DNA of 64,000 nt, from positions 2,106,001 to 2,170,000 of the forward strand of contig NC_088307.1 of the NCBI RefSeq assembly GCF_032854445.1, given 5' to 3'. A program made the translations under genes and the position numbers. Below are positions 13,801 through 27,800 of the stretch, piece after piece. This DNA is from Liolophura sinensis (taxonomy: Eukaryota > Mollusca > Polyplacophora > Chitonida > Chitonidae). Position 1 is the stretch's first letter, and each line of letters begins with the position of its first letter. The notes beneath the pieces were generated by a model. The model did no database searches, was not told the origin of the DNA, and worked only from the letters and a program-made list of their open reading frames with translations.

Positions 13801-15823
13801 TCACCAAACAACTTTCCCTCATCACTTTATTACAACCATACACGCTCACAACAACATTCACCAAACAACTTTCGCTCATCACTTTATTACAACCATACAC
13901 ACTCACAACAACACTCACCAAACAACTTTCGCTCATCACTTTATTACAACCATATATGCTCACAACAACATTCACCAAACAACTTTCAGCATCACTTTAT
14001 TACAACAATATGTGCTCACAACAACATTCACCAAACAGCTTTCAGCATCACTTTATTACAACCATACACGCTCACAACAACATTCACCAAACAACTTTCG
14101 GCATCACTTTATTACAACCATATACATGTATGCTCACAACAACACTCACCAAACAACTTTCCCTCATCACTTTATTACAACCATATACGCTCAGAACAAC
14201 ACTCACCAAACAACTTTCACCTTTACATCATCACAGGTACATATATCTAGCTGACCCCAACTGCAATTTTCATACACACTTCATTTTACTTTTTGGAACA
14301 GTAATATGATCCTCAGAGCTATCAGATTGGACGAGTGGAAAGCTGGATTGAGGAGTTCCCCTGGTGCAGTTCAGGTGTTCCACAAAGAACCATTAGCCTC
14401 AGTACACTCAGCTAAACTACCCAGACCATGTAGACTTACTGAGTCCTCTGCGGCCGAGTCATCATCATCTGGGGCCAAGTCTTCTGCCCAGTCACTGTCT
14501 GTCTCCTGAAAGATCAGCACAATTTGGGATAACTTTTCTGTCATGTTTCACAAACTTGTATTAAATGAATTTAACAGATATATCAATATATCAGATTTTA
14601 TGTGTTAAATGGCATTTCTGTTTTTGTTTTTCATTTGGGTGAATATCTAAGCCTTGTTTACATCTTTTCATATTCAAAATGAACTTATACATTTTGTCAA
14701 TTCATCTACAATAAGACCGAACAAAATTTATTTATTTATTTATTTATTTAATTGGTGTTTTACCAAGTATTCAAGGATACTTCTCATACGACAGAGGCCA
14801 GCATTATGGTGGAAGGAAACCCAACACAAGACTGAACAACAAGTATTTCTGGACGAACAGAGCGTGACTATTTATCAGATCAATGTTTCTCTTCAGCATG
14901 CAGAAAAAAAAACAAAAAAAAAAAAATCCATTTCACATGGTAAATGTTGTTAGCAGGCTAAGTTTAATCATAGACTGTTGTAATGATGACTTTCTTGGAC
15001 ACACATATGTAACAAACAACATGAAGATTTGACCTCCATGTCCAGAAGGCAAAACTAGACTTGACCTTGAGTCACATACCTGTGTGGGAGGAAGCTCACA
15101 GTCCATGGGGGGTGAGGTACTGCCGCTTCTGCTGAAATAAATAATAATGTCTGTATTAAACACTATTTACCATGAATTCTCCAACCTTCTGCAAAGACTT
15201 GGACACAGCTTCTTCAATTTCAAATATTTTAGCTGAAAAGTTGAAAAATAAACATAACAATGTACTTTCTGAAAAGACTTGGGACACATTTACATATGAA
15301 ATCACAATTTTTTCGAATTCAAATATTTCACTAAAGTTGGAAAATAAACATAATATTTATTATGTTTTTTTATACTGCAATATCATACCACTCAATCAAT
15401 GAGATGATTTTTACTGCAAAAAAAAAAAAAATTGAACTACACATAAAATTTTATCATCCACACATTCCATAAAAGAACCACCATATTGATGGCATTTTAA
15501 ACTTGTGTGATTGGGTGACCAGACACCCACCAAGGTTGCCCTACCTTTCGGACATCTGTTTAATGGCCGCCAAGATTTCTCCAATGTAAGACAGAAGGTA
15601 ACACACAGCTTCAAACATGGCCTGGTGCTGAAAACAAAGCCAGACAGGAAAATGTGACGGTGGTGCAGTAGGGACATTCACCAGGTACAAAAGTACAAAC
15701 CTGCTGATGTGGATAAACCAAAGAACTACTGTAATTCTTCTCATTTTTAGCACTGGTATATAAATAGAAGCGCTGAAAGCAAAAAACTACATTTGTCTCT
15801 CAGTTCTTTTGGAAAGGTAAAGA

Positions 15824-15870
<47 letters not shown>

Positions 15871-18800
15871 GTTCAGTTAGATATCACTTTTGTTTTTACA
15901 CCCCCAAACACCAGGACTTCATAAATGGAACATTGTTTTATGACATTCCAATCCAAGCTCAGCTGAATGATGTTTCGCACATTGTGGGTTATCATTTCAA
16001 CCTCTTCCTCGAAAAGTATTGATGATATTCACCTACACTGTGTAATATCCCCCGTATACGTTGTTCATTAGATGGACTAACCATGTGAGAAAAGAGAAAC
16101 TGGGTATTCCTGTTACAATTACATGTATACTGGCTAAAAGGAGCAACAAAATATCTCAAACCTTAGAAGAATTACTGGAAACCGTTACATCTCTTACCTT
16201 GACGTTATCCTTGGATGCCTCCTCACCCTTGTGTTCAGCCAGGTACGTCTTACTGAAACGTTTCATGACAAGGCATAAACAGAAAAGTTTTGATACAGGC
16301 TAGATGTACCTGGAAATGTGCATAAATTCTGCATCTGCTCTGAAAGGTTGAAGGGGTACACAATCGATTCTGAATGGCTCAAGTCTGACGGATAGACAAG
16401 TCCAGCCTATATCTTGTCTAATCCGAATTTTAGGTATGATACATTTATTCAAGCATGACCAAGGTGGTTATATTTAAACCAGAAAACCTTATTTCCACTG
16501 TTGGCCAATCAGTGTCACTTCTGTATCCCTTTATAACAAATAATAATAATAACCAAAAATAACATTGAACACAGAACCGCTTCTGACTGGTTCAGTCTAA
16601 GGTTTAACATTTATACCATGTAGCTTGTAAATGTTGATCTTTCAATCATCCAATCAAAAGTAAAGCAAAGTTGCAATGCCTCATCTCACTGGCTAAAATA
16701 ACTATTGAAAATATGATCCCCACGTAGCAACAGTGACCCATTCTGATTTCCTAAAACTACATATAACTGTTTCTTTGTAACATTTGAAAATCTGTTTAAC
16801 TTCAATTAAGTTTCAAAAACACCTTTTTCATTTTTATACATTTATTTATTTGACTGCTGTTTTATGCCATATTCAACAATATTTTACTTTATACCAGCAT
16901 TATGGTGAAGAAACAGTGCAGAGGCTGCAGAAAAAATGATAAGAGGGGAAGCCAGCATGGGCTTGATTTAAAGTCACAGCGACTACATCGGTGAGTTTTT
17001 CCACTGTGCTACGCTAGCACACTCACCCTCCGCCAGGGAGATCCCCCCCCCCACTTTCCCCATAGCCCCATCCTCACCAAATATCCAGCCATCCAGTAGC
17101 AGCCTCGAACAAAGCTTGATGGCCGTGTCCTTTCCCCGCACCAGCCAACGTATGCATGACAACCATAAGCTCCGCAAATCCCGAGCTGTCCCCTATAGAG
17201 GTCAGGAGTCCAGCACCCATGGGGATGAGGGTCCGGAGGATGGCCTGTGAAACCTCTTCTCCCACGTGGCTAATGAAGAGAAAAAAACACCACATATACA
17301 CTGTGAACAATTGAGGCACTCTGATTTCCTTCACCCATGAAATTCATCGCTACTGTATGTATGGGTGCCTCGGAAGCAAGCTGAAAGTGGTACAGCTATC
17401 GGCCTATTTTACCGGTTCAAAAGGCACGAGTCCAGGGGTTGCCTAGGCCATGGAAGCTTTGGGATGCGAGATGGCTGCAGATGCCCTGAAATCGTTTTAC
17501 TGGCTTTTTATTCTTAATACAGATTCGTCATAGTTTCATGTGCTAAACGATGCACATGAGTGTCAATGTACCTTCATTTTGTTGGTCTTCATTAAATTGG
17601 TTCAGCTTTACTTATTATTTATTTTACAAATAATAAAATTTATTATTTTTTATTGGGAGCGCACTGCTGCCAATGCCACTGATAAGTTACAGTTTTCTCT
17701 ACAATCAATCAATCAATCTCTAGTTAACACAGTTACTGAAACCTGATTTATCTGTAACTTAAAAGAAAACTTTATTTCTACCACATCTACCAGGCATGCA
17801 AATAACTTTTTGCAGCATAACTGACAAAAGACATTCAATCCAACCACTGTTTTTAAGGTTTTTCATGTTATTTACATGTGAAGTTGTGAAGTTTACGCAC
17901 TGCTTAGTTGTGCCTGACACAATGGGATTTCGTGTCTGACAATATCCTTGACAACATGGTCAATAACAGGCTTGCACCTCTCACTCATTACAACACTGTT
18001 GTTGGTGGGCAGATAGGTCTACTGTATTATAAGTGAAGCACCCTACATGAAGTTTTTGAACCGCTGATTGTCTGTTACAGTAACAAACACATGTATAGTG
18101 TGGGACTGGCTGTTAATTGTAGGCCAGTGTAGAATAATGCCATGGCTTTCACTGAAAATTCCATGCTAACCAAGCCTCTGAGGGCAGAAAACAGTTTCAT
18201 CACTGAAACTTTTGAAAACATAAAAATGTCTGCCAAAACAAGATGGTGAAAAATTTGGGAGATATATTTGTGACTATGTTTATAATATTGAAGCGTATAT
18301 TGTATTGAATATATATTGTAATGAAGTGTGTCATAATAAGGCATGTTGTAATGAAGTGTGTTGTAATGAAGAGTGTCATAATGAGGCATGTTGTAATGAA
18401 GTGTGTTGTAATGAAGTGTGTTATAATGAGGCGTGTGAAGCGTGTTGTAATGAGGCGTGTTACAATGAGGTGTATATACCCACTTCTGGAGTTGAACTCA
18501 TAAGTCTGACTTATTCTCAGCCAGAGACTTGAGATACACACCTCTTTTCCTTCACGATGTATGACGTCAGGCTCTGGAGGAGAAATCGGTTCTCTTGCAC
18601 TTTGCCTCCCGCATCGTCAAGGCCCTGGGGGTACAGAATAACACAGCATATGAAAAACTCTCCCTTTTAACAAAACCTAGTCAGCTGGGTCAAGGACGAG
18701 GGCGGGTCAAGGATTGGGACAAATGTGCAGAAATATAACTAAGTTTTACAACATGAATCAGCCTACTTTGAAGAAAACAGCTCTTCTGCAGTTCGACCTC

Positions 18801-21800
18801 TCTTTGGTTAAACCTTAATTCATTTCCCAATATGTGGAAGCAACAATTCAACTCAAAAAGACTGGCCCAGGGTAAATGTTTCTTCAGATCTAGTTAGCCA
18901 AAACTCAATATCGATAGCATGTACTACATTGTGGTAAAAGCTTTCAGAAAAGCAAAGCACTGCTTTTAAAATATGAAAAGTTTTTGTTATATGAAAAAGA
19001 GTTTAAATCGAGTTCCCTGAGAGAACAAGAATTTGACAACTTTTTATTACCACTCTTACCTGTATAGGTGCCATTATCATCTTGCGGAGCCAGCAGCCCA
19101 GCACCTGCTTGTCAACTGTGGCCAGGCAGCTCAATGTCCCACACAAAGCCTCGTAACTCTTGTCATTCGGGTTCTTCTCAGCTACAACAAGAACATGGAG
19201 ACGTGTATAAAACACAGAACTCCACACACCTTCGCATACAGGATACACTGTCTGGGTTTAACTCCATACAGATGAGACGGGGTCCAAATGAATCATTAAA
19301 ACTACAGCAATTGTTCTCTTACCTTCTGAAGACATATAACACTCTAACAACCAATGACAACCATTATCTGAAGTTACCAAACAAACAATTTTGCGCCTCT
19401 TGTCCAAATAAACAAATAACAAAAAAAGAAATAATACATGTAAAATAACTGATCTCAAAACATTTCAATGAAGTAAGTTTGGGTGCGAGCATGAACGTAC
19501 CAAGTTGGAAGAGTTTGTTGAAGAACTTGAGGACCTTGGTGCCGTAGTTTGGGGACAGGTTATCCGCGGCAGCTGACAACAAAATGCTGCTCAAATCTGT
19601 ACAAACAACAGTAAACATTATATGGCGTGCCCGATACAACCAGAAAGTACAGTGTATGAACTCTGACTCAAACGTATTTTACCAGTTACCAGACCACTGG
19701 ACCACAATGGTATACAAGACACCAATGAATACTGCATGTTCATACTACTCGGCTAGGATGGAGTCTCAATCACATATCAGATTGCTGGTTACATTATGTA
19801 CTTCATACCTAGTTCTGGCATTTATACACTTGAGTCTTAACCAAATATCAGATTGCTGGTTACTTCATACCTAGTTCTGGCATTTATACACTTGAGTCTC
19901 AATCACATATCAGATTGCTGGTTACTTCATACCTAGTTCTGGCATTTATACACTTGAGTCTCAATCACATATCAGATTGCTGGTTACTTCATACCTAGTT
20001 CTGGCATTTATACACTTGAGTCTCAATCACATACCAGATTGCTGGTTACTTAATACCTAGTTCTGGCATTTATACACTTGAGTCTTAATCACATATCAGA
20101 TTGCTGGTTACTTCATATCTAGTTCTGTCATTTATACACTTGAGTCTCAATCACATATCAGATTGCTGGTTACTTCATACCTAGTTCTGGCATTTATACA
20201 CTCGAGTCTTAATCACATATCAGATTGCTGGTTACTTCATACCTAGTTCTGGCATTTATACACTTGAGTCTCAATCACATATCAGATTGCTGGTTACTTC
20301 ATACCTAGTTCTGGCATTTATACACTCGAGTCTCAATCACATATCAGATTGCTGGTTACTTCATACCTAGTTCTGGCATTTATACACTCGAGTCTTAATC
20401 ACATATCAGATTGCTGGTTACTTCATACCTAGTTCTGGCATTTATACACTGGAGTCTTAATCACATATCAGATTGCTGGTTACTTCATACCTAGTTCTGG
20501 CATTTATACACTGGAGTCTTAATCACATATCAGATTGCTGGTTACTTCATACCTAGTTCTGGCATTTATACACTTGAGTCACAATCACATATCAGATTGC
20601 TGGTTACTTCATACCTAGTTCTGGCATTTATACACTTGAGTCACAATCACATATCAGATTGCTGGTTACTTCATATCTAGTTCTGGCATTTATACACTTG
20701 AGTCTCAATCACATATCAGATTGCTGGGTACTTCATACCTAGTTCTGGCATTTATACACTTGAGTCTTAACCACATATCAGATTGCTGGTTACTTCATAC
20801 CTAGTTCTGGCATTTATACACTTGAGTCTCAATCACATATCAGATTGCTGGTTACTTCATACCTAGTTCTGGCATTTATACACTCGAGTCTTAATCACAT
20901 ATCAGATTGCTGGTTACTTCATACCTAGTTCTGGCATTTATACACTTGAGTCTCAATCACATATCAGATTGCTGGTTACTTCATACCTAGTTCTGGCATT
21001 TATACACTTGAGTCTCAATCACATATCAGATTGCTGGTTACTTCATACCTAGTTCTGGCATTTATACACTCGAGTCTTAATCACATATCAGATTGCTGGT
21101 TACTTCATACCTAGTTCTGGCATTTATACACTTGAGTCTTAATCACATATCAGATTGCTGGTTACTTCATACCTAGTTCTGGCATTTATACACTGGAGTC
21201 TTAATCACATATCAGATTGCTGGTTACTTCATACCTAGTTCTGGCATTTATACACTTGAGTCTTAATCACATATCAGATTGCTGGTTACTTCATACCTAG
21301 TTCTGGCATTTATACACTTGAGTCACAATCACATATCAGATTGCTGGTTACTTCATATCTAGTTCTGGCATTTATACACTTGAGTCTCAATCACATATCA
21401 GATTGCTGGGTACTTCATACCTAGTTCTGGCATTTATACACTTGAGTCTTAACCACATATCAGATTGCTGGTTACTTCATACCTAGTTCTGGCATTTATA
21501 CACTTGAGTCTCAATCACATATCAGATTGCTGGTTACTTCATACCTAGTTCTGGCATTTATACACTTGAGTCTTAATCACATATCAGATTGCTGGTTACT
21601 TCATATCTAGTTCTGTCATTTATACACTTGAGTCTCAATCACATATCAGATTGCTGGTTACTTCATACCTAGTTCTGGCATTTATACACTCGAGTCTTAA
21701 TCACATATCAGATTGCTGGTTACTTCATACCTAGTTCTGGCATTTATACACTTGAGTCTCAATCACATATCAGATTGCTGGTTACTTCATACCTAGTTCT

Positions 21801-24800
21801 GGCATTTATACACTTGAGTCTCAATCACATATCAGATTGCTGGTTACTTCATACCTAGTTCTGGCATTTATACACTTGAGTCTTAATCACATATCAGATT
21901 GCTGGTTACTTCATACCTAGTTCTGGCATTTATACACTTGAGTCTTAATCACATATCAGATTGCTGGTTACTTCATACCTAGTTCTGGCATTTATACACT
22001 TGAGTCTTAATCACATATCAGATTGCTGGTTACTTCATACCTAGTTCTGGCATTTATACACTTGAGTCTTAACCACATATCAGATTGCTGGTTACTTCAT
22101 ACCTAGTTCTGGCATTTATACACTGGAGTCTTAATCACATATCAGATTGCTGGTTACTTCATACCTAGTTCTGGCATTTATACACTTGAGTCTTAATCAC
22201 ATATCAGATTGCTGGGTACTTCATACCTAGTTCTGGCATTTATACACTTGAGTCACAATCACATATCAGATTGCTGGTTACTTTATATCTAGTTCTGGCA
22301 TTTATACACTTGAGTCTCAATCACATATCAGATTGCTGGGTACTTCATACCTAGTTCTGGCATTTATACACTTGAGTCTTAACCACATATCAGATTGCTG
22401 GTTACTTCATACCTAGTTCTGGCATTTATACACTTGAGTCTCAATCACATATCAGATTGCTGCAGGTCTCGACATAAGAGGCGATCGAATCGGCCGATCG
22501 TTTGTCGATCTCCTAAACGTAAATACAGGGGAACGAATTTTTGAACAATAATTTCATGTTGGCAAGTACAATGTGCTCTCAGTAAGTCGCTTTTTGCCGG
22601 TTTAAAAAGAAAAAGAACAGCACAAAACAAGATTAGACGAACTGTGTAAACAAGATTGATCCCCGTGATCTATGTAGGCGTGATCAGAATTTCGATCTTC
22701 TGGCTGAAAATCTAGGAGAACGATTTACTGATCCCCTCGTTCAACCTTATGCCGAGGCCTGTTGCTGGTTACTTCATACCTAGTTCTGGCATTTATACAC
22801 TTGAGTCTCAATCACATATCAGATTGCTGGGTACTTCATACCTAGTTCTGGCATTTATACACTGGAGTCTTAATCACATATCAGATTGCTGGTTACTTCA
22901 TACCTAGTTCTGGCATTTATACACTGGAGTCTTAATCACATATCAGATTGCTGGTTACTTTATACCTAGTTCTGGCATTTATATACATGAGTCTTAACCA
23001 CATTTCAGATTGCTGGTTACTTCATACCTAGTTCTGGCATTTATACACTTGAGCCTTAATCACATATCAGATTGCTGGTTACTTCATACCTAGTTCTGGC
23101 ATTTATACACTTGAGTCTCAATCACATATCAGATTGCTGGTTACTTCATACCTAGTTCTGGCATTTATACACTTGAGTCTTAACCACATTTCAGATTGCT
23201 GGTTACTTCATACCTAGTTCTGGCATTTATACACTCAAGTCTTAATCACATATCAGATTGCTGGTTACTTCATACCTAGTTCTGGCATTTATACACTTGA
23301 GTCTTAACTACATTTCAGATTGCTGGTTACTTCATACCTAGTTCTGGCATTTATACACTTGAGTCTTAATCACATATCAGATTGCTGGGTACTTCATACC
23401 TAGTTCTGGCATTTATACACTTGAGTCTTAACTACATTTCAGATTGCTGGTTACTTCATACCTAGTTCTGGCATTTATACACTTGAGTCTTAACCACATT
23501 TCAGATTGCTGGTTACTTCATACCTAGTTCTGGCATTTATACACTTGAGTCTTAATCACATATCAGATTGCTGGTTACTTCATACCTAGTTCTGGCATTT
23601 ATACACTTGAGTCACAATCACATATCAGATTGCTGGTTACTTCATATCTAGTTCTGGCATTTATACACTTGAGTCTCAATCACATATCAGATTGCTGGTG
23701 ACATTAAGTACTTCATACCTAGTTCTGGCATATACACACTTGAGTAGCATCACATCCGTATCTCATTTTTTACGTTTTGAACAATGTTGATTAAGCCCCT
23801 TACTCAATAATTTTTCATTCATTTAACAGCACTCAGGTTTATGTGTGGAAGAAATGCAACTGCTGGGGAAAAACCACCACATTTGGACAGGTATCTGACA
23901 AACATTCTGAAATTACATCACCATCAATAAGGTAACATAAATCTATGACAAACCACCTGAAATCTTGGCCTTATCTTAAATCACACATCTGCCAGATTAA
24001 GTTCAGTGTATATCTTTGTTTGGAAGGCAGGGTAATATCCTACTGGGGAAATGTATGTTATGGAACCAGAAGTAATATTTTAAGACATTTAATTGCCTCC
24101 AAAAAGCAATTCTTTGTGCAAAAGTTTAGGTCAATTACTGCACATGTATGTTCAGGAATTTACTGTAAGGTCACAACTGAACACATCACTTGACTCTATA
24201 CACCATCATGTACTGGCTGATTGAGACTGACAAGAATTTACTATAAGGTCACCATTCAGCACATGATTTGACTCTATACACCATCATGTACTGGCTGATT
24301 GAGACTGACAAGAATTTACTGTAAGGTCACAATTGAGCACATCACTTGACTGTATACACCATCATGTACTGGCAGATTGAGACTGACAAGAATTTACTAT
24401 AAGGTCACCATTCAGCACATGATTTGACTCTATACACTATCCTGTACTGGCAGATTGAGACTGACAGCTGAAACAGTAAATCAGTCATGTTACCCTTCAC
24501 CTTAGAGACTTACCTCCACTCTCAGTGTAGAATTTCTCAAAAGCTTTCTTCCCAGCTGGTTTCTCAAGGTGGTTTTCCATAAACTTTAGACAGTCCAGGA
24601 AAATCTTCTCATCCAGACCACTACAAACAGAGATCAAGATGAATATTGTAAATTTACTAGGTGGAGGAAGTATGAACTAGGAAGCCAATGCATCAGCCTA
24701 AGGGAACACCAAGGTCTAATCTCATACCAAGAAGGGAACACCAAGGTCTAATCTCATACCAAGAAGGGAACACCAAGGTCTAATCTCATACCAAGAAGGG

Positions 24801-27800
24801 AACACCAAGGTCTAATCTCATACCAAGAAGGGAACACCAAGGTCTAATCTCATACCAAGAAGGGAACACCAAGGTCTAATCTCATACCAAGAAGGGAACA
24901 CCAAGGTCTAATCTCATACCAAGAAGGGAACACCAAGGTCTAATCTCATACCAAGAAGGGAACACCAAGGTCTAATCTCATACCAAGAAGGGAACACCAA
25001 GGTCTAATCTCATACCAAGAAGGGAACACCAAGGTCTAATCTCATACCAAGAAGGGAACACCAAGGTCTAATCTCATACCAAGAAGGGAACACCAAGGTC
25101 TAATCTCATACCAAGCCTGACTTCATATTATGCACAGATTTTACAAAATGTTTTAAGAAAATGTTTTCAACAGGACGTACTAAGTATTTCAAATTTAAAG
25201 TTTTCTTCGCTTTCAGGCTCATACAAAGTTTAGAGTATATCCATCCACAAGTTTTTATGGACTGTTTTCTAAAACATCAAGACTTGCCTGAAAATTTATT
25301 TATCTATCTGTCAATTAAATGAACTGAAATCTGAGACAGTACATAAGTTAAACGAGAATGTTAGTGAAAGAATGCTGCATTTTGACATTACCTTCAGCGG
25401 ACCATACCTGTTCATCTCCTACCCATGCCAAGTGGCATCTTTCCTATACCTCTATATTTATGCTGCTTTAGTTCAACTTTATGCAAATTTCCATGTGAAT
25501 ACCTCATGTTAGCACATGCCCCTCACCTGTTTGCTGTTGAGTAGGTGGTGATGAGCTCCATGACAGGTAGAGATTACATGGACATACAATCTTCTGGCCA
25601 AACTCATCACCGTCCATTGGTCCCAGAAAACGTTCCAGAGACAGCGAGATCTACAGGTAAGATTTATTTATGTTTTACTGATATATATTCATCTGCTTGG
25701 TGTTTCACATTGTACTCAAGAAACTTACACTTATACCACAGTATCCAGCATTATGGTGGGAGGAAACCGAGCAGATCTTCCCACATACATCTGAACACGC
25801 AGTCAGCAAGAGCTGGACTTGAACTCACAGCGACCGCATTAGGCTCCTGGGTAACTGCATGGTACTGCTAACCACCTCGGGCATAGAAGCCCCCTATTTA
25901 CCTATAAAATTGGTATTTAGCACCATACTGACGAATACTGCCTGTAGTATTTATTTATTTATAAGATTGGTACTTAGCACCATACTGATGAATATGGCCT
26001 GCAGTATTTATTTATTTCTCCATCAAATCAGTATTTAAAATCATACTAACGAATATGGCCTGGAGTATTTATTTATTTCTCCATCAGATCAGTATTTAGA
26101 ACCATACTGACAAATATGGCCTGCTGTATTTATTATTTCTCCATCAAATCAGTATTTAGAACCATACTGACAATATGGCCTGCTGTATTATCTATCTGCG
26201 CATCAGATCAGAATTTAGCACCATACTGACGAATATGGCCTGCTGTATTTATTTATTTGTCCATCAAATCAGTATTTAGAACCATACTAGATGAATATGG
26301 CCTGCTGTATTTATTTATTTCTCCATCAGATCAGTATTTAGCACCATACTGACGAATATGGCCTGCTGTATTTATTTATTTCTCCATCAAATCAGTATTT
26401 AAAATCATACTAACGAATATGGCCTGGAGTATTTATTTATTTCTCCATCAGATCAGTATTTAGAACCATACTGATGAATATGGCCTGCGTATTTATTTAT
26501 TTGTCCATCAAATCAGTATTTAGAACCATACTAACAAATATGGCCTGCTGTATTTATCTATCTGTGCATCAGATCAGAATTTAGCACCATACTGACGAAT
26601 ATTGCCTGCTATATTTATTTATTTTTCCATCAGATCAGTATTTAGCACCATACTGATGAATATGGCCTGCTGTATTTATTTATTTGTCCATCAAATCAGT
26701 ATTTAGCGCCATACTGATGAATATTGCTTAGAGTATTCATTTATTTGTGCATCAGATCAGTATTTAGAACCATACTGACAAATATGGACTGCTGTATTTA
26801 TTTATTTGTGCATCAGATCAGAATTTAGCACCATACTGTTGATACTGCCTTTTATTTATTTATTTACAAAAATTGTATTACACTATATTGACACAAATAG
26901 CCTAGATTAAGCTACTGCCATGTAGCAGGTACCTGACCAACAAGAGAATTTGTGCATACAACACTAATGGGTCTGTGATCCACCAGCTGAAGCAAGACTA
27001 ACATGTATTACAGATGAGTCAGCCAACAGACTGAGAAACTGATTGGGTGTGCTTTGTCTTAGGCTTTAGACTGTACGTGGGAAGGTCTGCCAGCAACCTG
27101 CAGATGGTCGTGCAGATGTTTCCTCTCACCATAATGCTGGCTGCTGTTGTATAAGTGAAATATTCTTGAGTACGGCCTAAAACACCAATCAAATAAATAA
27201 ATAAATTTTCATACTTTATACATAATATATATCAACATCAAACTATGTTAAACACACTGCACTCAACTGAGTTAACAGTGCATTTATCTGACTTTGGTTT
27301 TCGTCAAGAACAGTTCATGCATTCATTCAATCATTCAATCACTAGTTTAGCTGCAGTGAGTGAAACCAGCCAGAGCCCAGAGGAAATCACTGCACTGTAC
27401 AATGTACGTGGTAAAGCTCCTGACATAAGGCTAGCCAAGCCACACAGAGATGGACCTGAATACAGTACGCCAGCCGCTTTCAACCCAGACATGGACCTGA
27501 ATACAGTACGCCAGCCGTTTTCAACCAGTTGTCTTCCACATCCCAGGATCACAATACTGTCTTAACTTCACTGTACAAGGTATGTGGTAAAGCTCCTGAT
27601 ATAAGGCTAGACAAGCCACCCAGAGATGGACCTGAATACAGTACGCCAGCCGTTTTCAACCAGTTGTCTTCCACATCCCAGGATCACAATACTGTCTTAA
27701 CTTCACTGTACAAGGTATGTGGTAAAGCTCCTGATATAAGGCTAGACAAGCCAACCCAGAGATGGACCTGAATACAGTACGCCAGGCGCTTTCAACCAGT

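Noticed and set aside
13522-14250. 242-codon plus-strand frame with repeated SLYYNH units
   Set aside because: Product of the 57-bp array; alternative frames of the same array are equally open.
19790-23745. Possible CRISPR array (regular 62-bp repeats)
   Set aside because: There are no unique spacers: the whole unit repeats. The surrounding DNA is an intron of an animal gene.
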